Origin: Gymnopilus junonius
Taxonomy: Eukaryota > Basidiomycota > Agaricomycetes > Agaricales > Galerinaceae
NCBI GenBank assembly: GCA_015501075.1
Contig: JADNYJ010000378.1
Coordinates: 1-31,080 of the forward strand
Length of the DNA stretch: 31,080 nt
Reading direction: 5' to 3'
The notes under the pieces are model-generated. The model ran no database searches, was not told where the DNA came from, and worked only from the letters and a program-made list of their open reading frames with translations. A program made the position numbers and the translations under genes. Below are positions 9,776-21,789 of this stretch, in pieces; within the stretch, counting starts at the first letter, position 1; each line of letters opens with the position of its first letter.

Positions 9776-12308
9776 ATGGCTTCTGACTCGCCAAACCCGA
9801 ATCCTGGCAACTTGCCGCCGAAACCGAATCCTGGTAATCTGCCGCCAAAACCGAATACTGGTGCCCTACCGCCAAAACCCGAAATTCCTTCGCGACAGAG
9901 TCGCAGGGAAAGACGGCGAGCTAGGCGCTCATCTCCCAATGGAACACCTTTTGCCAGTGGTTCATCTACACCTCTAAGCAAGCTAGAAGATGACCATAGG
10001 CGCGCTGGCGACCCAAAGCCAACAGAGAATGGAGCACCCTTGACCAGTAAAGACGCGCCAAACAGCAAACCCGAGACGAAGATACCGTCATTTGAAGAAG
10101 GCGAAGAGTTTATACCCTTCGAATCTTAGATTCCTCGATAATGAGACTGGTCCGAGTACAAATAGGAAGGATAGGAAAGGAAAAGCAAGGAGGTTGAAGT
10201 GGCAATTGCGGATGCACCTGACGATACCGGCAAAGCAACGGACGAGCCGAATGCTGCTGCCTCTCCTCAGTCTGAGCGAACCAGGGAGAAGTCAAGAGCG
10301 AGGGAGTCCGAAAGAGAGTGGGATAGAGGCAAGCAAAGGATGACAGGCTGGATGATGAACGGGACAGCCGACGCAACGGAAGTCATAAACGCAAATACAA
10401 GGATTTCGACCCGGACGATGGCTACGCGAACAAGAAGGAGAGAATGGACGCTGCTTCAAGAAAATGTCCTTGGGTCCAAAACTTGGACCTGGAGCGATGT
10501 CAAAACGTTGCCGAAATGTATGTTTTTGTTTTCGTATATTAGACTCTTCCTTCTGACCTGTGGGTCTAGGTTGCATAAGGAGGTTGACGCCTTCGTGAGC
10601 TGGATCTCGCCTTCCGCCGTTGAAGATGAAGTGCGCGGGCTCGTCGTCGCCCATATAACGAGAGTAGTCACTTCTGCCTTCTCGGATGCGGTCGTCTATC
10701 CCTTTGGCAGCTTCCAAACGAAACTCTATCTCCCATTGGGGTCAGTAGCACCATACGTAGTTCAGATTCTCGAACTAATGCTGCAGCAGTGACATCGACC
10801 TCGTGTCCTTTCGGACACCATGGCCTACAGCGACAAATCAACCGTTTTACATCTCCTTGCAAATACCCTCAAGCGAGGCGGGATAACCTCCCACGTCACC
10901 ATCATCGCAAAAGCCAAAGTACCAATCGTAAAATTTGTAACCACCCACGGGAGGTTCAAAGTCGACATCAGCATAAACCATGCCAATGGGCTCGTGTCAG
11001 GGCAGATCATAACTGGATTCTTGAAGAATATGATACCTAGTGCCAGCGGGAAGGAGAGCAAAGCTCTTCGGAGCCTAGTCATGATTACCAAGGCATTCCT
11101 CAGCCAGCGGAGTATGAACGAGGTGTATACGGGCGGTCTTGGGAGCTACAGCATCGTGTGCCTGGCCGTCAGTTTTTTGCAGATGCATCCGAAGATCAGG
11201 AGAGGCGAGATTGACCCGGAGGAAAATCTTGGAGTCCTTGCGATGGAATTTTTTGAGCTGTATGGCCATCATTTTAATTATGACGAGGTTGGGATCTCAT
11301 TGAGAGATGGTGGGATGTACTTCAGCAAACGACAAAGAGGGTGGCACGCTGAATACAAGAGGAACATGTTGTCAATCGAGGACCCAGCCGACTCTTGTAA
11401 GTTCTCTTTTGACCCTTTCAAAGTAGTTGACTGAAGCGTTGTTTGCAGCAAATGACATTTCTAGCGGTTCGTACAACTTTCACAAAGTCCGCACTGCCTT
11501 TGCTGGATGCCATGGAATCCTTACCTCCACTGCATACCTACGTGCTGGGATACTGAGTTCTCGTCGCCATGGACATTCCGTCAGCATACGAAATCATTAC
11601 GAGCCTGAAGATTTGAGCATCTTATCCACTGTCATGGGTATCACGCAAGAGGTGGGCCGTTTACTTCGAATAGGCCGCCTCCTTTCCATTACTCATGCCC
11701 ATTGATACATTTTATAGACAATCAACCATCGGCGACTGGTGCAAGAGTTATACGACCGCAGGACCCTTCATAATATCGTAGGCGTCCAACCGCTTCCTGT
11801 CTACGTCTCCAGTCACGAAGACAATAACAACGGAAGAAAAGAGGACAGAATCGCCTCATCCTCTAAATCCAACTCCTCCCGCGCCGCTTTAGAATCTATC
11901 TACGAGCGAAGTCGGGACTATGAGGAGGAATACAACGACCACCGAGATAAGCGACACCATCGGGACGTGGATAATGAGCGTGGGCGATACGATATTGGGC
12001 GGCAGCCCCCCAAGAAACGAAGGAGGACAGGACGGCCAGACGAGGACGCACGGACGGTGTATGTCCTCGACGACGAGGGTGACGAGGAGCAGCGGAGATA
12101 TGATGAGATGGAAGATAGAGAGTATTGGACAGACGGAGGTGGTGATTTTAAGAGGAACGGTAATAATGGCGGGGAAAGTTCGAACAAGTCGAGGTCAAGG
12201 GGTTCGAAGCGAGATGACAAAAGAGATGAGAGAAGAGATGATAAGAGGTCCTACTGGCTATCTAAGGCTAGCCCGGCAATGGCGGATCCTGCGGACGATA
12301 GTTATTGA
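9776..12308 (+). CDS. Trf4/Cid14-type non-canonical poly(A) polymerase (frame broken)
   Basis: Nuclear nucleotidyltransferase of the TRAMP RNA-surveillance complex, which adds short A tails to mark RNAs for the exosome. Exons: 9776-10517, 10570-10740, 10787-11396, 11449-11651, 11718-12308. The core shows PFGSFQTKLYLPLG followed by SDIDLV (metal-binding Asp pair), then TLKRGGITSHVTIIAKAKVP and the family signature YTGGLGSYSIVCL with a PAP-associated region to about 11650. The tail is Arg/Asp/Glu/Lys-rich with PPKKRRR, a likely nuclear signal. The N-terminus has three copies of a 9-residue PNPGNLPPK unit. The reading frame shifts by one base at 10126-10127, 10181-10184, 10335-10337 and 10809-10811, each at a short homopolymer; four single-base changes give about 772 residues. 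Assembly errors or a recent pseudogene are both possible. The start ATG has a strong CTCCATGG context. Confidence 0.85.
9797..9877 (+). repeat. Three tandem 27-base units in the poly(A) polymerase N-terminus
   Basis: Three adjacent in-frame units encode PNPGNLPPK, PNPGNLPPK and PNTGALPPK. Synonymous differences between units 1 and 2 (such as GGCAACTTG against GGTAATCTG) show that the duplication is not brand new and that the peptide is being kept. Confidence 0.85.
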
Positions 12309-13097
12309 TGCTGTTGCTTTGCTGTACTTTTCTACACGGAAGGAAATGTTTCTTGGACTTTGGAGAGTTATTTGACTCGTTATTAGTATGAGAAGTATGC
12401 AAGTCGGGGATGTGAAAAAGAGTAGGCTGGGAGGCTCTTCCCATATGCGAGTCTAGACTCGTGACCAGCCGTAGAATGAGGGAGAGGGAGCGGTCACCGG
12501 TCTAATGCGAGTCGTGATCCTGCTGAGAATCGTGATTTTCTTTCAGTGGATTTAAAAATCTTGTTATTACTACACCTATAGTACAGCGAGCATCGATCAT
12601 ACAGAAATATAGAAAAGCATTGCATAATGTTCTTTTCATTAAAAAATGAATAGCGAACTTGAAGATTTATCTAACGGGGAATAAGTGCCCAATATATAAA
12701 ACAAATAAAACAATCGTCCCGAATATATGCGGTCAGATACTGTACGAGTGGGATTGAATGATGAAATGAAAATCAGAAAAAAAAAGGTTCAATGAGTGAA
12801 TGGGACGGAGAGAATGTGGATACGTATGCGGAATGTACGTAGTGGGCATGTCTATAGAATATGATAACAGCAAATATAATGCAGGAAAAGATAAGAGATG
12901 AGGAAAGTCTTTGAGGGGAGATGAATGGAAAAACTGCGCATAGAACATATGTATAACCCAACCAATAGAAACAAGAGCAGATGATAAAGAAAAAACCAGA
13001 GAAAATAAACCCAAAAAGAAAAGAAAAGAAAAGGAGCAAAAAAAAGTTCAACTAGAATCAAAACATTGCCACCAATCCCTACTGCGAACTGTGACCT
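12309..13097. other. Convergent 3' region, purine-rich on + strand
   Basis: Space between the 3' ends of the poly(A) polymerase and arrestin genes. From about 12770 to 13060 the + strand is strongly A/G-rich, with several AATAAA-like stretches on either strand (for example 13005-13010), consistent with untranslated regions and polyadenylation signals. No gene is supported. Confidence 0.5.
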
Positions 13098-16000
13098 TTA
13101 AACACCGCGCGCACCAGTACTGGTGCTAGTACGAGAAGGCCGCATCTGAATGCCTTCATCATGGTCGTCTTCCCCTTCCCCTTCACCCTCCTGATCACCA
13201 CCACCACCTGCCGCTCCCTGCCCCGATGAGGCCCGGGCGTTAGGAGCCACCACAGGCATCGTCGTCGCACTCAACGTCACTTTAAACCGATTTGGAATAT
13301 CGGGTTCACTCCTCGACAACGAGCTCGGACCCGCATGGGCATTAGCAGCAGTACCCTGGCTAGTACTGGTACTGGTACTAGTTGTGGACGTCCCAGGCCC
13401 GGTTTCACCTGTCGTCGTCATCGTTGTTGTTGTTGTTGATGCTGACGCTAACGTTGACGTTGATATCGTTGTACCAGTCGCAGCACTATCTGCCGCGCTT
13501 GCATGAGCATGAGCAACAGCCTCTTCATAGCTCGGCAGCCCTCGCATACTCGTCAACGGCGGTACACCGCCCAAGAACCCCCTCGAAGCAATCGCATAAT
13601 CCGGCACCTCAATCAACGCGCGCTGGAGGAGCGTCTGCGTCTGATTGGCTGGAGCAGTGGATGTGGATGTGGATGTGGATGTGGACAGTATAGGCCGACT
13701 TTGACTCCGACTCTCAGCACTGAATCGGGATGAAGTCGACCCCGCCTGAACCTGCGCCTGAGTCGCAGCGCGTCGGATAGCCAGGAGGTTCGAAGTCGAT
13801 CGGGAGGTGGTCAGCGTGAGTGGGGGTAATACAGCCGAGGACGACGATCGTACATGGCCCCCTTCAACAGAGGCCGCAGATCTAGGGATCGAGAGATCAG
13901 GCTGGGAAGTATGGAAAGGCGAGGACGAGGCGGATGCGCTGTGACTATGACTTGTATGACCATGGTCCAGCTCGAAATGATCTCGTTCCTGCTCGCGACC
14001 CCCACTCGTAGGAGAACCTTCGCGGCTATTGGGCGTACTACCGCTCCCGCTGCCTTCTTTACTCTCATCATGCCGATGCTTATTATGCCCCGAAAGCGCT
14101 GTGAACGGTTTCATCGTCGCCTTGAAGAAACTCCCCAGCCGTCCATGTCCATGTCCGTGGCCATGCGAGTGTGCTTGTGCATGTACGTGAGCGTGGTCTT
14201 GGATAGGGTGAACGTGCTGGTGCTGAGGATGTGGACTCAGAGGCGAATGAACCCCCGACCCCGAGCTATGGGCAGAAGCAAGAGCAGAAGGCAAGGCTCA
14301 TAGACATATCCCCGGCGCCGCAGGATTAGGCGCATGCGCATGCGGAGACGCGTTACCGTTCCCACTCCCGGTAGGTGAACCAGGCCTCGAGATCCTCTGT
14401 TCCGTATGTTGCGGGTGCGAATGATGTTGATGGACTTGATGGAGCAGATCCCCACTTTGCTGTCTCCGATGCAAATGAGGATGAGGATGATGATCCCCAC
14501 CACTTCCACTTCTTTCAGGACTACTCGCCCTACTTCCCGCCCTACTCCCCCATCTACTCCCCGCCCGACTGGCAGGCCCAGAAGAAACATACTGTAACGC
14601 CGGAGGCGGGGTGAGCATCCCCGCAGCAGGCGTGAGGGGTGTTATCGTTCCATCCCCTCCTACACCCACACCTCCCACACCTCCAGCAGCACCAGCACCC
14701 GCGCCTACGCTAGAAGAGGAAGGATGCGCCCCAGCCGAACCAGGCGCCGCACCGCTGTCCACCCCGAACCGGCGTAGGGAATCATCTCCCAGGCTGAGTA
14801 AGAGCTCGGAATTGACCCATTCCAAGGGCGTGCTGGTGCCTGAAGCAGGGACGTGTGGGAGGTGCGACATCGTATGTGCATGATGATGATGAACAGGATG
14901 AGAAGAAGGATGATGAGGGTGTTGTTGTTGTTGTTGCGCAGAGTCTAGATTGGCGTAACTGCTATTCCGCCTCGTATCTGAACCTGAACCTGAACCAGTC
15001 ACAGCCTCTGCAAGGTGTTCATCACTCGCGTTTGCAGTCGCAGTTGCTGTCGCTGATGACACCGTCGTCAAATCTGGCGAGTCACCTGCAGCAGGCGGCG
15101 GCGGCGGCGTCGACGCACTCGGACTCCCACCACCACCAGCGCTCACGCGCCCCAACCACGGATTACTCACGCGCATCGTCACCGCCTCTGGCAAAAACAT
15201 ATTCGCCACCCGATCCCTCACATGCGCCGTATAACTCGGCAACTGCATATCGCCCTCCTGTCCACTGCCTCCTTCCGCTCCCTCACCCCCCAACACCTCC
15301 CCTCCTTCCGCATGAGATCCCCCGCCCATCCCCCAAAGCTCCTCGTCCCCCCGTTCCGGTACGATCCCACAACTCTGCGCCATCATCCTGCGCGAAAGCA
15401 GACTCGCGTCTCTCGCGTCGGATTTCAGCCGCCCATCGAGGATGACCACCGGGAGACTGCATCGTAATTCCGAGATGTGGCCGTCCCGATTGCGGATGTA
15501 GATGCTCCATCGCACGCGGTGCGAGACGGTGATGGGTTCCAGTGTGTGTGAGGGCGTGACGAGGACGTTGGGCATGTGTGTGGACGGGAGAGGAGTGGAG
15601 GTGGAGGCGAAATGGGGTCCGGTGAAGACGGTGGATGGAGCGGTGGTGGTGAAGTTCATAGAAGAGGAGGCGGGTGTAGTAGGCGTGGAAGCTCCCGTTC
15701 CGGAGGGCGTAGCATATCCAGAAGCAGACGCGGGCGAGTGGCCGCCAGGAGGCGTTGGTGATGGCGCGGACGAGTACGGCAGGCGCAGTTTGATGTACGT
15801 CACGATATCGTGGTCCTCGTACACCTCTTCTCCAGCGTGTTCGTCCTCGTCTTCAGTTGAAGTTTTGCGTGAGGAGCTGGCGGGGTTATGGGTTGACACC
15901 ATATGCGCGAGATTACTGAAAGCTGAGCTTATTCCACCTCCATGGCTAGACCCCTCCCCATGATCACGGTCGCGCCCCGAAGAAGCACCGGCACCGGCAC

Positions 16001-17164
16001 CAGCAGCCACAGCAGCCGCATGCGCCGCGCCCCCCATCAACATCCCCGCCGCATACTCCACCTCCACCGTCCTACCCCCCGGAGCCATCTCATACCTCGC
16101 ACTACACACCGTCCTCGTATCCTCCTGCGCCCCACTCCTCGCATACACCTTCGTAATCTCACTCAATGCACACACCACACTCACCACCCGCACCCCCTTG
16201 CCCAACGGGCAAAACTTGAGCACAGCACCCACCGCATCCCCCGCCGCCCACGCTTTATGCGGGAGCATAATCGCATACATCAATTTCTCTGGCCATGTGT
16301 TCTCGATCTCGAGGGTCTGCTGGTATTCGAGTGCTTCAGGGGTGAATGAGCGAACGATGGGCGTGGGTTGGATACATTGCAGGTTATGTGCGAGACCGGG
16401 GCGCACGGCGACGGCGCGCAGTTTGTACGCGACGGACGCGCCGCCAAGGGCGGGGGAGGAGATGGAGGAGGGGAGGGAGCCGCCGATGGAGAGGCTGAAG
16501 GGGAAGTAGTGCTTTCCGGCTTTGAGGGTGCGGGAGTGTCGTTTGGAGGAGGAAGAGGTGGATTCGAGGAAGGACCAGTCGTGGTTGCAGACGACGTAGG
16601 TTATGGAAGTCGCGCTGTTGATGAGCCTTTTTTTTTGAGGATGTCAATGAGTGGATAGAAAGAGTCAAGGAGAAACGCGACTTACGACTCGTTGGCGGGC
16701 ATGGGGATCCTTGCCTTGCCGCGGAACTGCAGCGTCAACTCTTTCAACGCCGTCGCTTCCGTCAAGAACAACAACACATGCCCACTGAGCGTCGTCGGCT
16801 CCACATCCGGTCCCGTTCCTTTGAGAGTAAGGAATGGCTTGTCGAGGATAATCGACAGCGAAGGTTTATCTTTATGATGGTGGTGGTCGGTGCCTGTGAG
16901 CCCCATGTGGAATCGACCGTGGTGTTGCTGCTCGGGATGCGGCTGTTGTTGGGAAAGGTTTACGGTGCTCTCGTATGGCGACCAATGAGCACCGGGGGTG
17001 TCCTGGTTGTGCTCCAGGTTGGTAGGGGAGTAAAAAGGCGGCTGGGTATGTGATTGGCCCTGGGTTTGGTGTGGGCCACTGCTGCTGCTCGTGCCTGTAG
17101 TATACAAAGGAGGGAGGTCGGAAGTCGAAAGCTGCTGTGCGTTGATATTGCTGGAAGACGGCAT
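13098..17164 (-). CDS. Long arrestin-fold protein with PPxY motifs (in-frame TGA)
   Basis: Predicted alpha-arrestin, an adaptor that brings a NEDD4/Rsp5-type ubiquitin ligase to membrane cargo. Exons 17164-16686 and 16614-13098 are in one frame of 1,332 codons. Two PPxY motifs lie near the N-terminus, PPLY (18-21) and PPFY (42-45). An arrestin N-domain follows (SIILDKPFLTLKGTGPDVEP, LSGHVLLFL, then across the intron SATSITYVVCNHDWSFLE and GKHYFPFSL) and a C-domain starting near ENTWPEKLMYAIMLPHKAW. The rest is low-complexity Ser, His, Gly and Pro sequence, with LPSYTAHVRDRVANMF and, near the end, VPDYAIASRGF and GLPSYEEA, which look conserved. A TGA at 14300-14298 interrupts the frame after about 931 residues; the frame stays open for 399 more codons. 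The ATG at 17164 is the first in frame. The arrestin identity is firm; the exact C-terminal structure is not. Confidence 0.8.
13657..13685 (+). repeat. GTGGAT hexanucleotide microsatellite inside the arrestin gene
   Basis: Nearly five perfect GTGGAT units on the + strand. Read on the coding (-) strand they give an alternating Ser-Thr tract. Unit number changes would alter only the length of this tract, not the frame. Confidence 0.9.
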
Positions 17165-20100
17165 TTTTGTCACGGATCGGTGTTGGGTATTATATTAAGC
17201 ACCTATGTTTCTTCTTTTCGAATCAAATCTCGATTGGTTGATGGATAGAAACTGCAAGGGGATACATATCAGAATCTCAAAGATGGAAGTAATTTAGGGA
17301 TCAACGTGCAATGTTGGCCATTGAACGTTGACACCAGGAAAGAAGGGGCTTACTTGGCGATTCGGTTCGGTCCCTTTGAAAAAGAGATAAGGCGATGATG
17401 ATGATAGCCAAACGGTATGAGCTGGTCCGATGCGCCTTTCTGTGCTGTTACTACGTTTCAGGCGAAAAGCCGTTCAGGTTGTATGCTTCTTCCGGGCTGG
17501 GTCGCTGAGAGCTGCTGAAAGGGATTGCACCGAATTCGTTCCGGTGTCTGTCTATTCTCGTCACACAATTAGATGACCTGGCAGATGGGTCGATCCCAAG
17601 AAGAAAAAGAACTGACAACAGAGTATGGACAGGGATAGGACCCGACTCGATTTCGAGGGTGTACAATGGTAATGTGGGTATTGTCGTATTCAAGGGTGTG
17701 GCCCCTGGTATGCAGAAATGGTTCGGTGGTATGGAAAGGAAGTCGTTCACAACAACAGACGGTGTGAAGTGGATCGACTTATATGAGATAATATGCTATG
17801 CCGGGCGGGGGAGATACAATATGCCTGCGCCGTTTCCTTGAGTAACAGACATCAACACCAGCTACAAGTCTCGGAAGCAAAACGGAAAGCGGGCGCTCAC
17901 TGTGCAGTGCAACCCGGGCCTGTCCCTGTGGTTGCGGTGTGTAGAAAGTAGGGAGTCAGAGAGGAGAGTAGATAAAGCAAGGACAGCAGCCATAGCGGAA
18001 CGACGGGAAAAGGTGAGCCCAACCAAAAGGAGCCGCGGCACAGATCCATCGGAGATCAAATCTGCACGGGACACACGGAGCGAGCCTCCGATCACTCCCT
18101 TTTCGGCCTCGCTTTCCTCGTCTTACTTTGCTGTTGTTCCGATTGACGCCTGCTGGCGTAGTCCTAGCCAGTACCCCTGCAAATCTCGTTCAAGTCTGTC
18201 CGGTTACTGCTCTCTTTCCAACACCCGGTCCTCTTCAACATCTGAAATTCTAATTCTGAATCTCACCTCATGTTCTGGGAGCTCCCCACACCATTCAATC
18301 TGCTATGAATGCCGATAGGATCAAACAAGTCCCGTGGTAAGCGCTGAACCGGCAGTGCCACCGGCATGAACTTTACCATGACATCACGCGTCTGTACGGA
18401 TGCTGCCGTTTGTCTGAACGCCTCTCTACACCTGCTATAGCTTGTTACTCTCTGACGGATAGTCCCTCTCAACATTCCAATCTCAAGCGATCTAACTGCC
18501 CACTCAAACTCGAAACACTCTCCTGTCTAAAAAGTAAAAGCCGGAACTCGGAGGGGAGGGAGAAGGGGTCGTGACGTCGTCATCGTCGACCGGGTACACA
18601 CGGATTCTTATATTGACCTCGAGGCCACACACACACCCTCTGCACTTCCCTTCGTCGCCTGCGATACCTGCGTCTTTCTCCCACATTCATATCATCCATC
18701 CTTCCATCTATCCTTCAATACATATACGTGTTCGTTTCCTCCTTCCCACCGTTATTTGCGCGCAAGGCGATATGTATAATAATGTTGTTCTGAAGAGTCT
18801 GAACTGAATTCGTCCTGGGTTCTGAGGCTGGGTCCCTGTAGTCTGGGTTCAAGGCGGTGAAAGAAACCCCGCCAGGAGCTCTGCTTGGTGTACATAAAGC
18901 CTAGCTCGTCAAGTCTTAAGCTTAGAAGCAGTTCTCTTACCCGAAGAATGCGGGACCCGATCCTAGAGTATGGTCTCAAAACCTAAGCCAAGGGCCTAAA
19001 GCATATCGTGTTGCCCTGCTGCAGCTCATGCTCATTGCTCACAGCCTATACACTCTCAAGTTTCGTTCCAGCCGTATTCCAGAGTAATAAATAATAATAA
19101 TTCCCCGTATAATTATACCTACACTTCAGGTAGGAGATCCGGATCCTCAAACGCAGTTCATTCGAAGGTAACATAACACACATCCAAATTCCTTGCTCAC
19201 GATGTTCTCTGACTAGGTCAAAACTCAAAACTTAGTAAACCATAAACCAGCAAGTAAATCCATCATCATCAATTCATCATAGCTGCTTTATTTCACGCTC
19301 TATATTGAAGTTTCAGCCTTCAGCCAGGCACAAGCCCAAGTCCCGGCCAAGCATGCCTATGTAAGTATGTAGTATCATGCCGCTCAAAATGAAAATGAAA
19401 ATGAAATGAATCCGACTGCGGATTTTAGTAAGATCTCTGCGGAAATACGACGAATCAAGCGGAGGTGGACTAGAAAAGAAAAAGGAAAGGAGAGGCGGTC
19501 AATAAGGAAACATGGGACCGATTTTTATTCGATTTGTATAACTCCTCCTCATACTGTATTGTGAGTAAGTATGTACATATCTTCCACACGGTTTTTTCTC
19601 TTGAATTACATTTCATTAATTATCTGCACCTACCATATAGCTGCATCCAAAATTCCAGGCGCTGTTCCATACACGCCCTGAGCGTAGATTAATAAATGGA
19701 TGACAGATATTACCGAGAGATCCCTGGGTGTTATCTTATGAGTTTCACAGGTTCAGCCCTCTCAGACTTCCTTCAGCCGATTATATTTCTTTGAAAATTT
19801 TTTTCGCTTCGACTGACCAAGTCTAAAAACTTTGGAGGACGGAATGCTAGCATGTGAGCGAGAACATGTATGTACCTGGTTTGGTTATGATATCCCATTA
19901 GACTGTCTATATAATTGATAGAAACATCCAGTTGCAACATGGTACGGTACCGGTACTGGCGTCAATTTGAATGACCACACCGGCTGCATACATAGAGTAT
20001 GTCATAAAAGTAGTATAGAGAGGTACTAATAGAGTAGACTCGGATGAAGTAATAGAGTATACATTGAACCAAGGACTTACCGACGATGTTCCTAATGCAT

Positions 20101-20166
20101 GCCCATCTACTCTAGAGTATAGATCTTTCTGTTCTAAATCTGATGTACGTACATAAGTACTTCTCT
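17165..20166. other. Gene-poor stretch upstream of the arrestin gene
   Basis: About 3 kb with no recognisable protein. The first part presumably holds the arrestin promoter and 5' leader. Frames of 60-138 codons occur (for example 17750-17451 on the - strand and 17902-18318 on the + strand), but they carry no known motif, no convincing splice structure and no coding-like composition. A pyrimidine-rich run (18660-18750) and a short AATGAAA repeat (19388-19409) are the only local features. Confidence 0.45.
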
Positions 20167-20768
20167 TTCTCTTACTAATGATTATATCACAAAACTCGTT
20201 CATGAGATCAAATGAAATCAGATTCAATTCCTGCCAGTGGACGTCTTTTGACACTGATGGCAGTTCATCAATTTAGGCGCTCATTTCAAGATTCGAGTTA
20301 GACCGGGTACGAAAATAACCTCAGGCTATGACAACATTAGAGGTATTACTTACATTATCCCAAACTCGGACTGATTTTGTCGACCCAAGCTTAAGGATGA
20401 AAGCCCGCCAGCTGCATATCGTGACACTCTAACTGATAAAGAGAATATCTAAGCTCTCTGTGAAGCGTCAACTTCACTTCTCCTTCTCTTACTAATGATT
20501 ATATCGCCGAACTCGTTCATGAGATCAAATGAAATCAGATTCAATTCCTGCCAGTGGACGTCTTTTGACACTGATGGCAGTTCATCAATTTAGGCGCTCA
20601 TTCCAAGATTCGAGTTAGACCGGGTACGAAAATAACCTCAGGCTATGACAACATTAGAGGTATTACTTACATTATCCCAAACTTGGACTGATTTTGTCGA
20701 CCCAAGCTTAAGGATGAAAGCCCGCCTGCATATATCTAATTGTAAGCTCTTCGTGAAGCGTCGACTGC
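20167..20768. repeat. Head-to-tail tandem duplication, unit about 317 bases
   Basis: Copy 1 is about 20167-20483 and copy 2 about 20484-20768. Over the first 250 or so bases (from CTTACTAATGATTATATC to AAGGATGAAAGCCCGCC) I count about five substitutions. In the tail copy 2 lacks roughly 30 bases, then both share AGCTCT and GTGAAGCGTC. The copies are directly adjacent. I see no terminal inverted repeats, target duplication or coding frame running through the unit, so this looks like a simple segmental duplication rather than a transposon. Confidence 0.9.
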
Positions 20769-21779
20769 CAAGTGTTCTGATTATTTAACCGAAGCAATAT
20801 GCAAACGAAGAAATTTGGATGTGATTGATTTACAGGGCCGCCAATTCCTTCAACCTTGCGCACCCTACCAAGTCTCCCGGCCGCGGGGAGGTTTATGCGA
20901 CGACCGAGGTATCCAAAGTGCGTGTGTTGACTCATAGGAGTTGAACTTTTATTAAACAATCAACCGAACCAGTAAAAAAGCAAGCAAACCGGACCTTGTC
21001 CCAGAATTTTTTTTGAAGGTTCCGAAATTGACCCGTCCTTAGCCTTGACAAAAGACGCCTTGACGTTGGTACCTTGCTTGGCTGAACTTGAAGCTGGGTA
21101 ACAACAGTCAATACCTTTAAATTTTCTACCCAGAGTGTTATCATGAAGGACGCAACGATATCGCTGCATTAGATACCATCCACCAAGCGGCAGCACGTTC
21201 ATCACTTGTCAATTTTTATACCGCGGTCCGGAGAAACTTCTTCATAACTCGCAAGTTAAATCTGAACGAGGCTTTAGTGACCTGCACAGCTATATAATTA
21301 ACTGCATGTTCGATGTTGGACTTTCTATGTAAAGGTGAGTCTCCTTTGTTATTTTGAAATGGAACGGAAGAGCGTTCAAGTTACATATGTCAACTTATCG
21401 CACCCCTCGTGGTTGCTCGGGCATGGCCTTGGAATCGTAAGTACGCAATGTCAGATTTTATTATGTATTTCTTTCGAGTATTGTGTACGAAGGTTGCGAG
21501 CATGGTTTCTGATTCATGAGTGAATGAACCGCTCTTCCGATGTACGGAAGAACTAAAAATAGAACCTCAATAATAATAGACGGATCCTTACCTCCGTTTC
21601 CGCTTTCATCCTTTTTATCCTCCAATAGGATCGCACTTGAGTCAAATGGAGTAGGGCTACGCTGATGATGAAGAAGAGTTCGATTGTATTTTTAAGTCAC
21701 CTTTCGTGGTAGTATGTATTCGGTCAATGCCTTCGCCATTCAACGAATTCTTCAACTCCTGTATCAAAATTTGATCAAT
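20769..21779. other. Intergenic, no supported gene
   Basis: About 1 kb between the tandem duplication and the tRNA gene. Short frames on the - strand (20708-21205) resemble nothing known. A small hairpin-forming sequence (CTCTTCCG, 5-base loop, CGGAAGA) lies near 21533-21552. Confidence 0.4.
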
Positions 21780-21784
21780 AAAAA
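21780..21784 (-). terminator. RNA polymerase III terminator of tRNA-Tyr
   Basis: Five consecutive T on the - strand, starting five bases after the discriminator base of the tRNA, a normal Pol III stop. Confidence 0.75.
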
Positions 21785-21789
21785 GCAGA

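Noticed and set aside
10140..10171. Very short introns that might explain the poly(A) polymerase frame shifts
   Set aside because: Candidate GT...AG pairs would be about 16-43 bases with weak donors and would delete conserved-looking residues; single-base changes at homopolymers explain all four breaks more simply.
13100..13390. Palindromic runs such as CACCAGTACTGGTG and repeated ACTGGT
   Set aside because: They lie in the Ser/Thr low-complexity coding sequence of the arrestin gene and follow from repeated ACC/AGT codons; no separate regulatory role is indicated.
14298..14300. Classic TGA-CTA readthrough motif at the arrestin stop
   Set aside because: The stop is followed by GCC; CTA precedes it instead, so the known readthrough context is absent.
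13382..14590. Long open frames on the + strand opposite the arrestin gene (Trp-Met and Arg-rich repeats)
   Set aside because: Shadow frames of repetitive coding sequence; no start context, introns or known motifs.
17451..17750. 99-codon - strand frame upstream of the arrestin gene
   Set aside because: No motif or homologous family recognised and no splice link to the arrestin exon; more likely leader or promoter sequence.
19907..20254. 115-codon - strand frame partly inside the tandem repeat
   Set aside because: No recognisable motif, and the second repeat copy does not keep a comparable frame, so coding is not supported.
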